A DNA stretch of 64,000 nucleotides. Source: Pseudomonadota bacterium. Lineage in GTDB: Bacteria > Pseudomonadota > Alphaproteobacteria > Rhizobiales > Beijerinckiaceae. Where the stretch lies: positions 1-64,000 of the forward strand of contig JAJXWB010000011.1 in assembly GCA_021781815.1 (NCBI GenBank), in the 5' to 3' direction. The notes below the pieces were generated by a model. The model was not told the origin of the DNA. It worked only from the letters and a program-made list of their open reading frames with translations, and searched no databases. Numbering within the stretch: the first letter of the stretch is position 1; every line of letters begins with the position of its first letter. Shown here one piece after another: positions 20,195-29,147 of the stretch. Position numbers and translations under genes: made by a program.

Positions 20195-20791
20195 ATGAAA
20201 TTCATGCTGTTCGTCGATGACCATCCAATTTATCGCGATGGCGTCCGCCGCGCGCTGGAAACGGGGATCGACGGGCTTTCCGTTCTGGTCGCGAGCAATG
20301 TCGAGGAGGCGCTCGGCCTGCTGCGCGCCGACGCCAGGATCGATCTGTGCCTTGCCGACTATCTTCTCCCCGACGGCGACGGCCTGACCCTGATTTCTCA
20401 GATCCGGACGGCCCATCCGACGGTCGCCGTCGGGGTTCTGTGCGGCGAGCCGAACTTCACGCTGGCGGAGGACGTCCGCAGCATCGGCGGCGTCGCCTGC
20501 CTGTCCAAGGAAATGGAGACCGAGGGCCTGGTTGCGGCTGTCGCCGCGATCTTCGAGGGCGACGATGTCTTCGCCATCGGCGCGCAAGCGGCGGGCGCGA
20601 AGCCGCTGTCGGATCGCCGCCGCCGCATCCTGATCTATGCGAGCAAGGGATTGCCCGACAAGCAGATCAGCGACAGGCTCGGCATCAGCGAAAGCACGGT
20701 GAGGAATCATTGGCACCACATCTTTCGCCAGCTCGGCGAGACCAACCGGACCGAGGCGGTCACGCAGGCGCTGCGCCGCAACCTCATCTAG
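20195..20791 (+). CDS. LuxR/NarL-family response regulator
   Basis: A 198-residue regulator with a receiver domain (DDHPIYRDG acidic pocket; phospho-acceptor Asp55 in LADYLLPDGDG; Lys in LSKE) and a C-terminal LuxR helix-turn-helix (KPLSDRRRRILIYASKGLPDKQIS, then ISESTVRNHWHHIFRQL). The ATG at 20195 starts the fold exactly; earlier in-frame starts give no homology. It precedes a hybrid kinase by 47 bases, the likely partner. Confidence 0.88.
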   Translation: MKFMLFVDDHPIYRDGVRRALETGIDGLSVLVASNVEEALGLLRADARIDLCLADYLLPDGDGLTLISQIRTAHPTVAVGVLCGEPNFTLAEDVRSIGGVACLSKEMETEGLVAAVAAIFEGDDVFAIGAQAAGAKPLSDRRRRILIYASKGLPDKQISDRLGISESTVRNHWHHIFRQLGETNRTEAVTQALRRNLI

Positions 20792-20838
20792 ACGCTTCCG
20801 CCGCTGCGGAGCGCGAACGCGCGATCGCGACCGCGCGC

Positions 20839-22554
20839 ATGCGCCTCTATTTCACGGAATTCGCTGCTGCGGCGACATTCGGCGCGCGCCCACTCCAGAT
20901 CCTTTCGGTCGGGGGCGCGATCGTCGTCGGCGTCATCTTGCGCATCCTCAGCGGAACCCCGGTCTGGCGCATCGCAGCATGGTGCGTCGTCATCGCGGCC
21001 GCCGAGTCCGGGATAGCCGTCGTCAACCGGCTCTTCATGAGGCGGCAGCCTTCCGACGACGAGTTGCAGACGTGGGCCATCGCGAAAATGGCGCTTGCCG
21101 GGGTTGGCGGACTTGCCTGGAGCCTTGGTCCGGCTCTGTTGCACGTCAGCGGGCAACCGCTGACAACCATGGTCCCCGTTTGGACCATCCTGATGTATTG
21201 TTGCGGCGCGGTATGGGCTGGGGCATTCTATGCGCCTGCGCTCTACACGATGATCGTGACGGCGACCTTGCCGGCGGCGCTTTGGCTGCTCCCGCTCAAG
21301 GGCATCGAGGAAGCCAGCGGCTTCTGTCTCCTGTTCGCAATTCCGTTCTTTATGGCCATCGGCCAGCAGGCCGCGTTGCGCTATCGCGCGGCGGTCAATG
21401 ACAAGCTCGAGATCGAGCAGCTTCTTGAGCGACAGAACGCCTACACCCGGCACATCGAGCAATTGAGCGCGGAGCGGACGCGCTTTTTCAGCGCCGCCAG
21501 CCACGACCTGCGGCAGCCGCTGCACGCCATGGGGCTCTATCTCTCGCTGCTACGTGACAACCCCCGCGGGGCGGATCGCGACGAACTGATCGAAAATCTC
21601 TCGCAATGCGCCTTCAGCCTCGACACGCAATTCAACGCAATTCTCGGCGTCAACGAGATGGAGGAGTTGTTGGAACAGGCGCGGCCGGTCGCCACGCCCA
21701 TGCAGGACGTGTTCGATCATGTCGCCGTGCAGGCGCGGCCGAAGGCCATCGCCGCCGGGCTCGAACTGCGTGTCAGGAAGACGCGGGAATGGGCGATGGT
21801 CGCGCCGGACGTGCTTGAGCGCGTTCTCGGCAATCTCGTCTCGAACGCGCTGCGCTATACTCATGCCGGCGGCGTTCTGGTTGGCGTGCGTCGCAGGGGC
21901 GACCAGCTTTCGATCCACGTTGTCGACACCGGAATCGGCATTGCGCCGGATCATCAGAAGGACGTGTTCAACGATTTCTTCCAGGTAGGCAATCCCGAAC
22001 GCAATCGGGAGCACGGATTCGGGCTGGGGCTCGGCATTGTGCGACGCCTCTGCGAGGGCATGGGGTGGCGGATCGAGATGAAGTCGCAGCTCGGGCGCGG
22101 CACGAATTTCGTCATCTCTGTCCCCTCCGCGCCGGCTGCTATCGTCAGCATGCGGCCGGCGGTCGTCGCGTCCAAACCGCCGCCGTTGCTGCAACGGCGA
22201 ACGGCGCTCGTCGTCGATGACGACGAGCATGTGCGCGATGCGATGGGCCGCATGCTCGCGCGCTGGGGCGTGCGGACGGAATTCTGCAAGACGGCCGACG
22301 AGGCCCTCGCCATTCTCTCCGCCAGCGATCCGTCGACAAATTGGCATCTGCTGGCCGATTATCGGCTCGCAGGCGAGACGAACGGCCTCGTGCTGGCGCA
22401 GGAGGCCGTGCGGCTCTATGGGGACCGAGCGATGCCGGCGATCATCACCGGCGAGGCTGACGAGAACCTCGAATCAGAGGCTGGCGCGCGAGGGATAGTC
22501 ATTCTGCGCAAGCCGGTGCAGCCAGTGCGCCTGCGTGCGCTGCTGGCGCGTTGA
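20839..22554 (+). CDS. Membrane hybrid histidine kinase with C-terminal receiver
   Basis: A 571-residue kinase. Residues about 1-190 hold six or so hydrophobic segments, followed by a coiled stretch, a HisKA domain with His222 in AASHDLRQPLHAM, an HATPase domain (NLVSNALRYT, DTGIGI, GFGLGLGI), and a receiver domain with Asp507 (LLADYRL) and Lys in ILRKPVQP. The SHDLRQPL class of H-box and the receiver resemble those of the large kinase at 39193. The start is set at the first in-frame ATG after the upstream gene. No extracytoplasmic sensor domain is visible. Confidence 0.87.
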   Translation: MRLYFTEFAAAATFGARPLQILSVGGAIVVGVILRILSGTPVWRIAAWCVVIAAAESGIAVVNRLFMRRQPSDDELQTWAIAKMALAGVGGLAWSLGPALLHVSGQPLTTMVPVWTILMYCCGAVWAGAFYAPALYTMIVTATLPAALWLLPLKGIEEASGFCLLFAIPFFMAIGQQAALRYRAAVNDKLEIEQLLERQNAYTRHIEQLSAERTRFFSAASHDLRQPLHAMGLYLSLLRDNPRGADRDELIENLSQCAFSLDTQFNAILGVNEMEELLEQARPVATPMQDVFDHVAVQARPKAIAAGLELRVRKTREWAMVAPDVLERVLGNLVSNALRYTHAGGVLVGVRRRGDQLSIHVVDTGIGIAPDHQKDVFNDFFQVGNPERNREHGFGLGLGIVRRLCEGMGWRIEMKSQLGRGTNFVISVPSAPAAIVSMRPAVVASKPPPLLQRRTALVVDDDEHVRDAMGRMLARWGVRTEFCKTADEALAILSASDPSTNWHLLADYRLAGETNGLVLAQEAVRLYGDRAMPAIITGEADENLESEAGARGIVILRKPVQPVRLRALLAR

Positions 22555-22612
22555 CGACAGGCGCGCGGCGCCCTCTTCTGGCGCGCGCCGACTTCGGTCT
22601 AGACTATCGACA

Positions 22613-24187
22613 ATGACAGGCAAGAATATGGGAATGGAAATGTCTGACGCCGACGCCCTGCGAATTCTCCACCGGAACACGATTCCCGACAATGTGCGCC
22701 GCGCCGCGGCCAAGTATCGCGCGCGCCCGGCGCTCACCTTCGCTGGCCGCGTCTGGTCGTTCGCCGAGCTGGATCAGGCCGCCGGCCGGATCGCGTGCAG
22801 GCTCGCCGGTCTGGGTCTCGCCAGGGGCGACCGCGTGGGCGTCTACGCCCGTAATTCCGATGCATATCTGCTGCTCTGGCTCGGCTGCGTCCGCATCGGC
22901 CTGGTGCATGTTCCGATCAATTACGCCCTGACGGTGGGCGAGCTGCGCTATATTCTCGATCAGTCCGGCGCCAAGGCGCTGTTCTACGATTCCGATCTAC
23001 GCGCGACCGTCGACGCAGCGCGACAGGATGTCGGGGTCGAGCACTACGGCCTCGTGCGCGATGGGGCTGGCGACATTCTCTCCACGGCGCTCGACCGGAA
23101 TGCGCCGCGTATCGACGAGGCGCTCTGCGCGGACGAGGACGCTGCGCAGTTCTGTTACACGTCGGGCACGACGGCCGCGCCAAAGGCTGCGGTCATGACC
23201 CATCGCGCCTACGTGGCTGAATACCTGGCCTGCGCCATCGAGCTTGAATTCTCGGGCGTCGACGTGGCGCTCGCCGCGCTGCCGCTCTATCACACCGCGC
23301 AGATGCACGCCTTCACCATGCCGCAGATGTTGGTCGGCGCGATCACGCATCTGATCGAATCGCCGGCGCCCGATGTGGTTCTCGAACTGATCGAGCGGCT
23401 CGGGATCACGTCGTTCTTCGCGCCGCCAACCGTCTGGATCGGCCTCCTGCGTCATCCTGATTTCAAGACGCGCGATCTCACGACGCTGCGCAACATCTAT
23501 TACGGCGCCTCCATCATGCCGGTGCCGGTGCTTCACGAATTGCGCGCCGCTCTGCCCGGCGTGCGCTTTTTCAATTGCTACGGACAGACCGAGATCGCTC
23601 CGCTGGCTACCCTCCTGAAACCGGAGGAGCACGACGCGCGGCCAGCCTCAGCGGGGCGTCCGATCCTGTCTGTCGAAACGCGCGTCGTCGATTCGGATAT
23701 GCGCGACGTCGCGCCTGGCGTGCATGGCGAAATCGTGCATCGCTCCCCGCAGCTTCTCAACGAATACTGGAACAAGCCGGACGAGACGAAGGAAGCCTTC
23801 GCCGGCGGCTGGTTTCATTCGGGCGATGTCGGATATTTCGATGAGGAAGGCTATCTCTTTGTCGTCGATCGCGTGAAGGACATCATCAAGTCGGGCGGCG
23901 TCGTCGTCGCCGGCCGCGAGGTCGAGGAGGCCTTGTTCAGGCACCCCTCCGTCTCGGAAGTCGCCGTCGTCGGTCTGCCGGACCCCAAATGGATCGAGGC
24001 CGTCACCGCCATTGTCGTGCTCAAGCCCGGCTTCGAGCCGGACGAAGCCGGGCTCCTGGCGCATGCGCGGGAGTTGCTTGCGCCGTTCAAGGCGCCGAAG
24101 CGTGTGATCTATGCGCCCTCGCTGCCGCGCAACACAGCCGGCAAGCTGCTGAAGCGCGAACTACGGACGCAATACGCAAAGTCATGA
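22613..24187 (+). CDS. AMP-dependent acyl-CoA synthetase (fatty-acid/aryl CoA ligase)
   Basis: A 524-residue ANL-superfamily ligase forming acyl-CoA by an adenylate intermediate. The phosphate-binding motif YTSGTTAAPKAAV, the A5-type NCYGQTEIAPL, the A7 motif WFHSGDVGYFDEEGYL, and the late lysine in NTAGKLLKREL are present. Starts at 22613, 22628 and 22640 are all possible in frame; none has a strong ribosome binding site, so the exact N-terminus is uncertain. The substrate is unknown. An ABM-family gene follows 124 bases on. Confidence 0.87.
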   Translation: MTGKNMGMEMSDADALRILHRNTIPDNVRRAAAKYRARPALTFAGRVWSFAELDQAAGRIACRLAGLGLARGDRVGVYARNSDAYLLLWLGCVRIGLVHVPINYALTVGELRYILDQSGAKALFYDSDLRATVDAARQDVGVEHYGLVRDGAGDILSTALDRNAPRIDEALCADEDAAQFCYTSGTTAAPKAAVMTHRAYVAEYLACAIELEFSGVDVALAALPLYHTAQMHAFTMPQMLVGAITHLIESPAPDVVLELIERLGITSFFAPPTVWIGLLRHPDFKTRDLTTLRNIYYGASIMPVPVLHELRAALPGVRFFNCYGQTEIAPLATLLKPEEHDARPASAGRPILSVETRVVDSDMRDVAPGVHGEIVHRSPQLLNEYWNKPDETKEAFAGGWFHSGDVGYFDEEGYLFVVDRVKDIIKSGGVVVAGREVEEALFRHPSVSEVAVVGLPDPKWIEAVTAIVVLKPGFEPDEAGLLAHARELLAPFKAPKRVIYAPSLPRNTAGKLLKRELRTQYAKS

Positions 24188-24311
24188 GCGTACGGCTCGA
24201 CGCCGGCGCGCCGACGCGCGAAGATGGCGACCGCCGGCCCGGTTTGGCCAATGCAGGACACTCGATGACGCGCTCATCGAGACATTCATAAAAGCACTCG
24301 ATGGAGCAGAC

Positions 24312-24596
24312 ATGATCGCAATCGTCGCCACTATAAAGACAAAGCCCGGCGCGGGCGCGCAGTTCGAAGCCGTTGCGCTGGAGCTGATGGCGAAAGTTCA
24401 GGCTGGCGAGCCGGGCTGCAAACTCTACCAGCTCTGCAAATCGGAAGATGCCGACACCTATGTCTTCATCGAACGCTATGTGGATCAGGCGGCAGTGGAA
24501 GCGCACCGCGGCACGCCGCATTTCCGCGAGCTGGGGAAGAAGATGGGCGAGTTCATGGCCGGTCGCCCGGAGGTGAAAATCCTGAGGGAGGTCTGA
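24312..24596 (+). CDS. Antibiotic biosynthesis monooxygenase (ABM) domain protein
   Basis: A 94-residue single ABM-fold protein related to putative quinol monooxygenases such as YgiN. It shows the family pattern IVATIKTKPGAGAQFEA, GCKLYQLCKS, and YVFIERYVDQAAVEAHRGTPHF, and ends in VKILREV. Such proteins act as dimers on quinones or aromatic substrates or have no proven activity. A role next to the acyl-CoA ligase is not established. Confidence 0.82.
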   Translation: MIAIVATIKTKPGAGAQFEAVALELMAKVQAGEPGCKLYQLCKSEDADTYVFIERYVDQAAVEAHRGTPHFRELGKKMGEFMAGRPEVKILREV

Positions 24597-24713
24597 GGCG
24601 CCACGCTCGCGCCGCGAATTCGACTTTCCCCGGACAAGCTTGGGCGTATGTACTGGGCCAAGAGGCGTTTGCCGTGGCGCTTGCGGTCTTTTGCGCGGCT
24701 TTGGGAAAGTGCG

Positions 24714-26315
24714 ATGAGAAAAGCCAGAAACCTTTGGCTCGCCGGCGTCATGGCGCCGACGCTGGCCGTCTCTCACGCTCTCGGCGCCGCGCCGGCGCGC
24801 GGGCCGGATATTGTGGTTGCGCAGGACCAGGGCGAGGAGAAGTCGCATCCTGGCGCGCCGCCGCATCCGCCCGCGCCCGCGCCGCATCCTGCTCCTCCAG
24901 CGCCCCATCCCGCGCCGCCGATTCACGCCATGCCGCCTGCGCCGTCACATCCTGCTGCGCCGGCGCCGACCGTCCACCCGACGTCGCCCGCTCCTCCACC
25001 TCATGCGCCTGTGCCGCGCCCGGCGGCGCCGGAGCCGCCGGTTCACGCCATGCCGCCTGCGCCGCAACATCCTGCAGCGCCGGGCCCCGCCGGCCGTCCC
25101 GCGCAACCTTTGGGCGTGGCGCCTGCGGCGCGGCCTACTGCGCCCGCTTCGCCATCCTCGGCGGTCCAACCGCAGCCTGCGGCTTCGCAACCGCCAAAAG
25201 CCGACGCGCCCCTTCCGCCGGCGACCGCGCCGCTGCGCGTGCCGGACGGCCCGGCGCCTGGCGTTCGTCCGCTGCCGCTCCAGCCCGGCGCCCAGCCACA
25301 GCCCGGCGCGCTGCCGCCGCAGGGCCAGCGCGGTCGCGGGTTGACGCCCGCCGGCGCCGCCGCGTTGGGCGCGGCGGCCGGTCTCGTCGGCGGCTTCATG
25401 GCCGAGACCGCCGGGGCGCCGGCGCGCGGGCTCGACGCAGTCCGCGAGCGACGTCGCGAATTCAATCAGGGCGCCGCAGCCGTGTATCAGGAGCCAGGCC
25501 GCACCATCGTGCAGGACGACGACCGCTTCTTCGTGCGGCACGATGAAAACGAGCGGTTCCGTATGCTCGGCGCCGCCATGCAGACGGAACAGCGTGGCGA
25601 CGATATTGTCACGATCTGGCGTCGTCCGGACGGCGACGAGATCGTCACCATCACCGATCTCAATGGCGATCTCATCCGGCGCTATCGGCGCGCGCCGGAC
25701 GGCACCGAAGTGATCATCATCGACAATCGCTTCTCCGGTCCGCCGCGTTCGTTCCTCGACGATGTGGTCGCGCTGCCGCCGCCAGCCTACGAGATCGCGC
25801 CGGAGCGTTACGTCGTCGACGCCGGCATGGCCGACGAAAGGCTGCTCTACGACACATTGTCGGCCCCGCCTGTCGCGCCGATCCCGCGCCGGTTCACGCT
25901 CGACGAGATTCGCTATAGCCCCGACGTGCGCGCCTACACGCGCTCTGTCGATCTCAACGCAATCAATTTCGACACCAATGCGTGGGAGATCGGCCCGGAT
26001 CAGGCGCCGAAGCTGAACGCGCTCGCAAGGGCTCTCAACGAGGCGATCAACCGCAACCCCAACGAGGTGTTTCTTGTCGAGGGTTATACGGACGCCGTGG
26101 GATCGCCGGTCGACAATCTGTCGCTCTCCGATCGCCGCGCGCAATCCGTCGCCGACACGCTGACGCGCGCCTTTGGCGTGCCGCCGGAAAATCTCGTCAC
26201 GCAGGGCTATGGCGCGCAATATCTGCGCGTGCAGACCAGCGGTCCCGAGCGTCGCAACCGCCGCGTGGTCGTCCGGCGCATCACGCCATTGCTCAATGGA
26301 CAGAACGGGCGCTGA
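24714..26315 (+). CDS. Proline-rich OmpA-family outer-membrane/peptidoglycan-binding protein
   Basis: A 533-residue exported protein. A signal peptide of about 30 residues is followed by a Pro/Ala/His-rich segment to about residue 220 with HPAPP- and HAMPPAP-type repeats, a middle region with Gly-zipper-like AAALGAAAGLVGGFM, and a C-terminal OmpA-like domain from about residue 414 (LNAINFDTNAWEI; VEGYTDAVGS; LSLSDRRAQSVADTL; GPERRNRRVVV). The OmpA domain should hold peptidoglycan, and the proline-rich part may span the periplasm. The arrangement resembles other alphaproteobacterial OmpA-like proteins of unknown role. Confidence 0.85.
   Translation: MRKARNLWLAGVMAPTLAVSHALGAAPARGPDIVVAQDQGEEKSHPGAPPHPPAPAPHPAPPAPHPAPPIHAMPPAPSHPAAPAPTVHPTSPAPPPHAPVPRPAAPEPPVHAMPPAPQHPAAPGPAGRPAQPLGVAPAARPTAPASPSSAVQPQPAASQPPKADAPLPPATAPLRVPDGPAPGVRPLPLQPGAQPQPGALPPQGQRGRGLTPAGAAALGAAAGLVGGFMAETAGAPARGLDAVRERRREFNQGAAAVYQEPGRTIVQDDDRFFVRHDENERFRMLGAAMQTEQRGDDIVTIWRRPDGDEIVTITDLNGDLIRRYRRAPDGTEVIIIDNRFSGPPRSFLDDVVALPPPAYEIAPERYVVDAGMADERLLYDTLSAPPVAPIPRRFTLDEIRYSPDVRAYTRSVDLNAINFDTNAWEIGPDQAPKLNALARALNEAINRNPNEVFLVEGYTDAVGSPVDNLSLSDRRAQSVADTLTRAFGVPPENLVTQGYGAQYLRVQTSGPERRNRRVVVRRITPLLNGQNGR
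24921..25085 (+). repeat. Direct repeat within the proline-rich coding region
   Basis: Two near-identical stretches of about 45 bases begin at 24921 and 25041, exactly 120 bases (40 codons) apart, and both encode HAMPPAPxHPAAPxP. This indicates internal duplication in the proline-rich linker and a place where strand slippage could change linker length. Confidence 0.7.
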
Positions 26316-26439
26316 ATGCGCTTGCCGGGCGAGTGAACAAACCGTAACGCGCCCGGGGCTCGACAGGGGAGGGCTTATCCGCTTCAATCAAAGCCTGAAG
26401 AATCCTGCTTCCCATCGCAAGGCTTCACCGGAGAGTGGA

Positions 26440-26904
26440 ATGAACAAATCGAACGCCATGGCATTGCTGCTCGTCGCCGCCGCCTGTGCTCCAGGTTTCG
26501 CGCAGGCGCAGGAGAAAACGCAGGCGCCAGCCAAAGCGAGCGCCGCCCAATCCCGCATCGAGAGATTTTGCGCGCAGGAACATGGCAAGGCCGAGCATGA
26601 AGGCAAAGTGGGCGCGGTCCTTGCCGGGCATCTGCATCTGACCGACGCGCAAAAGGCGGCGTTCAAGGAATTCGAGGATGCGCGCGCCAAGGCCATCGAC
26701 ACGGTGAAGGCCCGCCTGTGCGCCTCGAAGCCGGACACGTCCACCTTCGAAGCGCGCCTGAACCTGCATCAGGTTTTCCTTGAGGACCGCCTGGAGATGC
26801 TGAAAGCGGAAAACCCCAAGCTGATCGCCTTCTACAACAGTCTCGACCCGGATCAGAAAGCCAAATTCGACCGGATAAGCCGGCATATGCGCAAACGGCG
26901 CTGA
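26440..26904 (+). CDS. LTXXQ-motif (Spy/CpxP-like) periplasmic protein
   Basis: A 154-residue exported protein. A signal peptide ends after ACAPGFAQA, and the mature helical chain contains the LTXXQ motif as HLTDAQKAAFKEFEDA plus a second partial motif, NSLDPDQKAKFDRISRHM. Spy/CpxP-like proteins act as periplasmic chaperones or stress sensors; this member is unassigned. GGAG-like GGAGAGTGGA precedes the ATG. Confidence 0.85.
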   Translation: MNKSNAMALLLVAAACAPGFAQAQEKTQAPAKASAAQSRIERFCAQEHGKAEHEGKVGAVLAGHLHLTDAQKAAFKEFEDARAKAIDTVKARLCASKPDTSTFEARLNLHQVFLEDRLEMLKAENPKLIAFYNSLDPDQKAKFDRISRHMRKRR

Positions 26905-26976
26905 TGCGCCCGCCGCACGCTCCCTCGGCGGATGGCGGCGCCGTCGCCTGTTTCACGTGAACACGAGGAGGATCAA

Positions 26977-27327
26977 ATGATCTTCATGCGCATGACTGCT
27001 CTGGCTATCGCCGCAACCTGCTTCGCCGCCGGGACCGTTTCAGCCGGTCCCGTGCCGCCTTCTGGTGCGCGCTTCGCCGCGCCTGCTCCGCAAATACAGG
27101 AGGTTCAATATCGCGGCGGATATTATGGCCGCGGCGATGACGATGGAGGCGGTCCCGCCGCGATCATCGGCGGCATCGTCGGCGGAGCATTGGGCAATCC
27201 ATGCTACTTCAACGATTGCGGCTACGGCTATGGCGATGACGATGACGATGGCGGGCGATGGGGCGGGCGCGGCTGGGGCGGATATGGCGGCGGCTGGCGC
27301 GGCGGATATGGCGGCTATCGTCGCTGA
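26977..27327 (+). CDS. Small Gly/Asp/Tyr-rich secreted protein
   Basis: A 116-residue protein with a signal peptide cleaved near VSAG, a glycine-zipper segment (AAIIGGIVGGALG), then a run of five aspartates (DDDDD) and a GGYGG-type Gly/Trp/Tyr tail. AGGAGG lies 7 bases before the ATG. Low-complexity secreted proteins of this kind are common in Hyphomicrobiales and have no assigned function. The acidic run could bind cations. Confidence 0.75.
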   Translation: MIFMRMTALAIAATCFAAGTVSAGPVPPSGARFAAPAPQIQEVQYRGGYYGRGDDDGGGPAAIIGGIVGGALGNPCYFNDCGYGYGDDDDDGGRWGGRGWGGYGGGWRGGYGGYRR

Positions 27328-27465
27328 CCTCTGTCAGGCGGCGATTCCCGTCATGTCGGTTTCGCCGTCCGTTTGATTGCATGGGCGCCGGCGCGTGGTT
27401 GCGCGCCGCCGACTGAGCGCCGTTTCGCGGGGTATGTCGGGTTTGGCGTGAAACGGGCGGCCCCT

Positions 27466-28242
27466 TCAGCGCGACGTCGCCCCGGCGCTGGAACGCTCTC
27501 CCGCACGCTGCGGAATAATGAAGATGCTGATGGCGATGATAACGGCGAGCGCCGCAGCGATGGAAAAGTCGCTGATCGCCAGACCGCCATTTGCAACGGG
27601 CTTATCGAGCGAATTGGCGAGCGTCGCGCCGAGCGGCCGCGTCAGGATGAACGCGGCCCAAAACAGCGCGGTGCGGGATGTTTTGGCGAAGAGGTAAAGC
27701 GCGGCGACGATGCCGAGCGCGACTGCGATCACAAGAGCGCCTCCATTGTAGCCAAGCCCGGTATCGTCCGCCATCCAGTCCCCGAGCGCCGTGCCGAGCG
27801 TCTGCGAGAACATGATGGTCGCCCAGTAGAAGGCCTCGACTTCGGGCGTCGTGACGGTGTCGACCGAGACAGAGCCGAATGTTCGGCGCCAGAGTCCGAG
27901 CGTCGCGATGACCATCGTGAACAGCAACAGGGAGCCGCCGAGATAGCCGACGCCGAGCGAGCGGTCGACAAAGTCGGCGAGGGTCGTTCCTGCAAGCGTG
28001 GTCGCGGTGATTGCAGCCCAATACAGGAAGGGGTGAAATCGCTTCGCTCTGATCTGCGCGGCGACGGCCACGATCAGAACGCCGCCAAAAATCGCCGTGC
28101 CGACCAGATAACCGAGCCCCAGGCCCAGCGTAACCGCGTTTCCGCCGACCTCGCCCAGTGTGGTCGCCAGGATCTTGATGATCCAGAACCCGAGCGTAAT
28201 CGCCGGCGCCTTGTTCTGTTCGCCGGAAACCGATTTATCCAT
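27466..28242 (-). CDS. DUF347/COG4705-type four-repeat membrane protein, paralogue A
   Basis: A 258-residue integral membrane protein built from four copies of a two-helix repeat with a key tryptophan at residues 20, 75, 140 and 195. Repeats share the pattern W, then T/Q-T-L-G, then an acidic or amide residue 15 positions after Trp, and a GLGYxGG turn. Here the +15 residues are Asn35, Asp90, Asp155 and Asn210. The family function is unknown. It is divergent from the two-component genes and is closely similar to the protein at 30968. The start at 28242 aligns with that paralogue. Confidence 0.86.
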   Translation of the reverse strand: MDKSVSGEQNKAPAITLGFWIIKILATTLGEVGGNAVTLGLGLGYLVGTAIFGGVLIVAVAAQIRAKRFHPFLYWAAITATTLAGTTLADFVDRSLGVGYLGGSLLLFTMVIATLGLWRRTFGSVSVDTVTTPEVEAFYWATIMFSQTLGTALGDWMADDTGLGYNGGALVIAVALGIVAALYLFAKTSRTALFWAAFILTRPLGATLANSLDKPVANGGLAISDFSIAAALAVIIAISIFIIPQRAGERSSAGATSR

Positions 28243-28487
28243 GCCGTTTGCTCCGCAGTTGAAGGCTGCTCCTGCGCGCTGCGCCCCAGCATCGCCCAAC
28301 GATCCTGCGCCGCAGGACTTAGGCGTGAATTAGCCGGGCAGGCGCAGGTGGACAACGACGGCGGAGCGAGCGGCGAAACGCGCGGGCGCCGCAGGAATGT
28401 CTTGAATTTCACGCCGAATGGTTCAGGACTTTCCCGCGGACGCCGCTGTCACGCGCGGCGACGGGCGGGGCGACGAGGCGCGGCGCA

Positions 28488-29147
28488 ATGCGCGTTCTGT
28501 TGATCGAGGACGATCCAATGATCGGCGATGGCCTGTCGAAGGTCCTTGCCGGCGAAGGCATGTCCGTCGACTGGGTTCGCGCCGGCGCCGACGCGGAAAT
28601 TGCGCTCCGCGACGCCGGCTATGCAATCGTCCTTCTTGATCTCGGCCTGCCCGGGGCGGACGGCCTTGATCTGCTTAAATCCGCGCGGGCGTTGGGCGTG
28701 TCGACGCCGGTGCTTGTCATCACGGCGCGCGACCGGCTGGACGATCGGGTCGCCGGTCTCGATCTCGGCGCGGACGACTACCTCGTCAAACCATTTGAAA
28801 CGCGTGAACTGCTGGCGCGAATGCGCGCCCTCGCGCGTCGGCGGCTGGGCGGCGCGTCCGCGCGCGTCGCGGCAGGCGGCAGCGAACTCGACACGGAAAC
28901 GCACGAACTGACGCGCGACCAGGTCGTTCAGATCCTGCCTGCGCGCGAATACGCGCTGATGCGGGCGCTGATGGAGAGGCCCGGCCGCATCCTGTCGCGG
29001 GCGCAGATCGAGGAGCGAATCTACGGCTGGGGCGAGGAGGTCGAAAGCAATGCGGTCGATGTTCTCATACATTCGATCCGGCGCAAGTTCGGCAAGGGCG
29101 TGATTCTCAATGTCAGGGGGGCCGGATGGATGGCGCCGAAATCATGA
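28488..29147 (+). CDS. OmpR-family response regulator (QseB/PmrA-like)
   Basis: A 219-residue DNA-binding regulator with a receiver domain (LIEDDPMIGDGL; phospho-acceptor Asp51 in LLDLGLPGADG; Lys in LVKPFETREL) and a winged-helix C-terminus ending in VDVLIHSIRRKFGKGVILNVRGAGW. It overlaps the kinase gene by ATGA. The 245-base gap to the divergent DUF347 gene should hold both promoters. Confidence 0.92.
   Translation: MRVLLIEDDPMIGDGLSKVLAGEGMSVDWVRAGADAEIALRDAGYAIVLLDLGLPGADGLDLLKSARALGVSTPVLVITARDRLDDRVAGLDLGADDYLVKPFETRELLARMRALARRRLGGASARVAAGGSELDTETHELTRDQVVQILPAREYALMRALMERPGRILSRAQIEERIYGWGEEVESNAVDVLIHSIRRKFGKGVILNVRGAGWMAPKS

Noticed and set aside
24840-25330. Repetitive Pro/Ala/His segment considered as a CRISPR or tandem-repeat array
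   Set aside because: The repeats are irregular, in frame and encode a proline-rich linker; there are no constant repeats with unique spacers.
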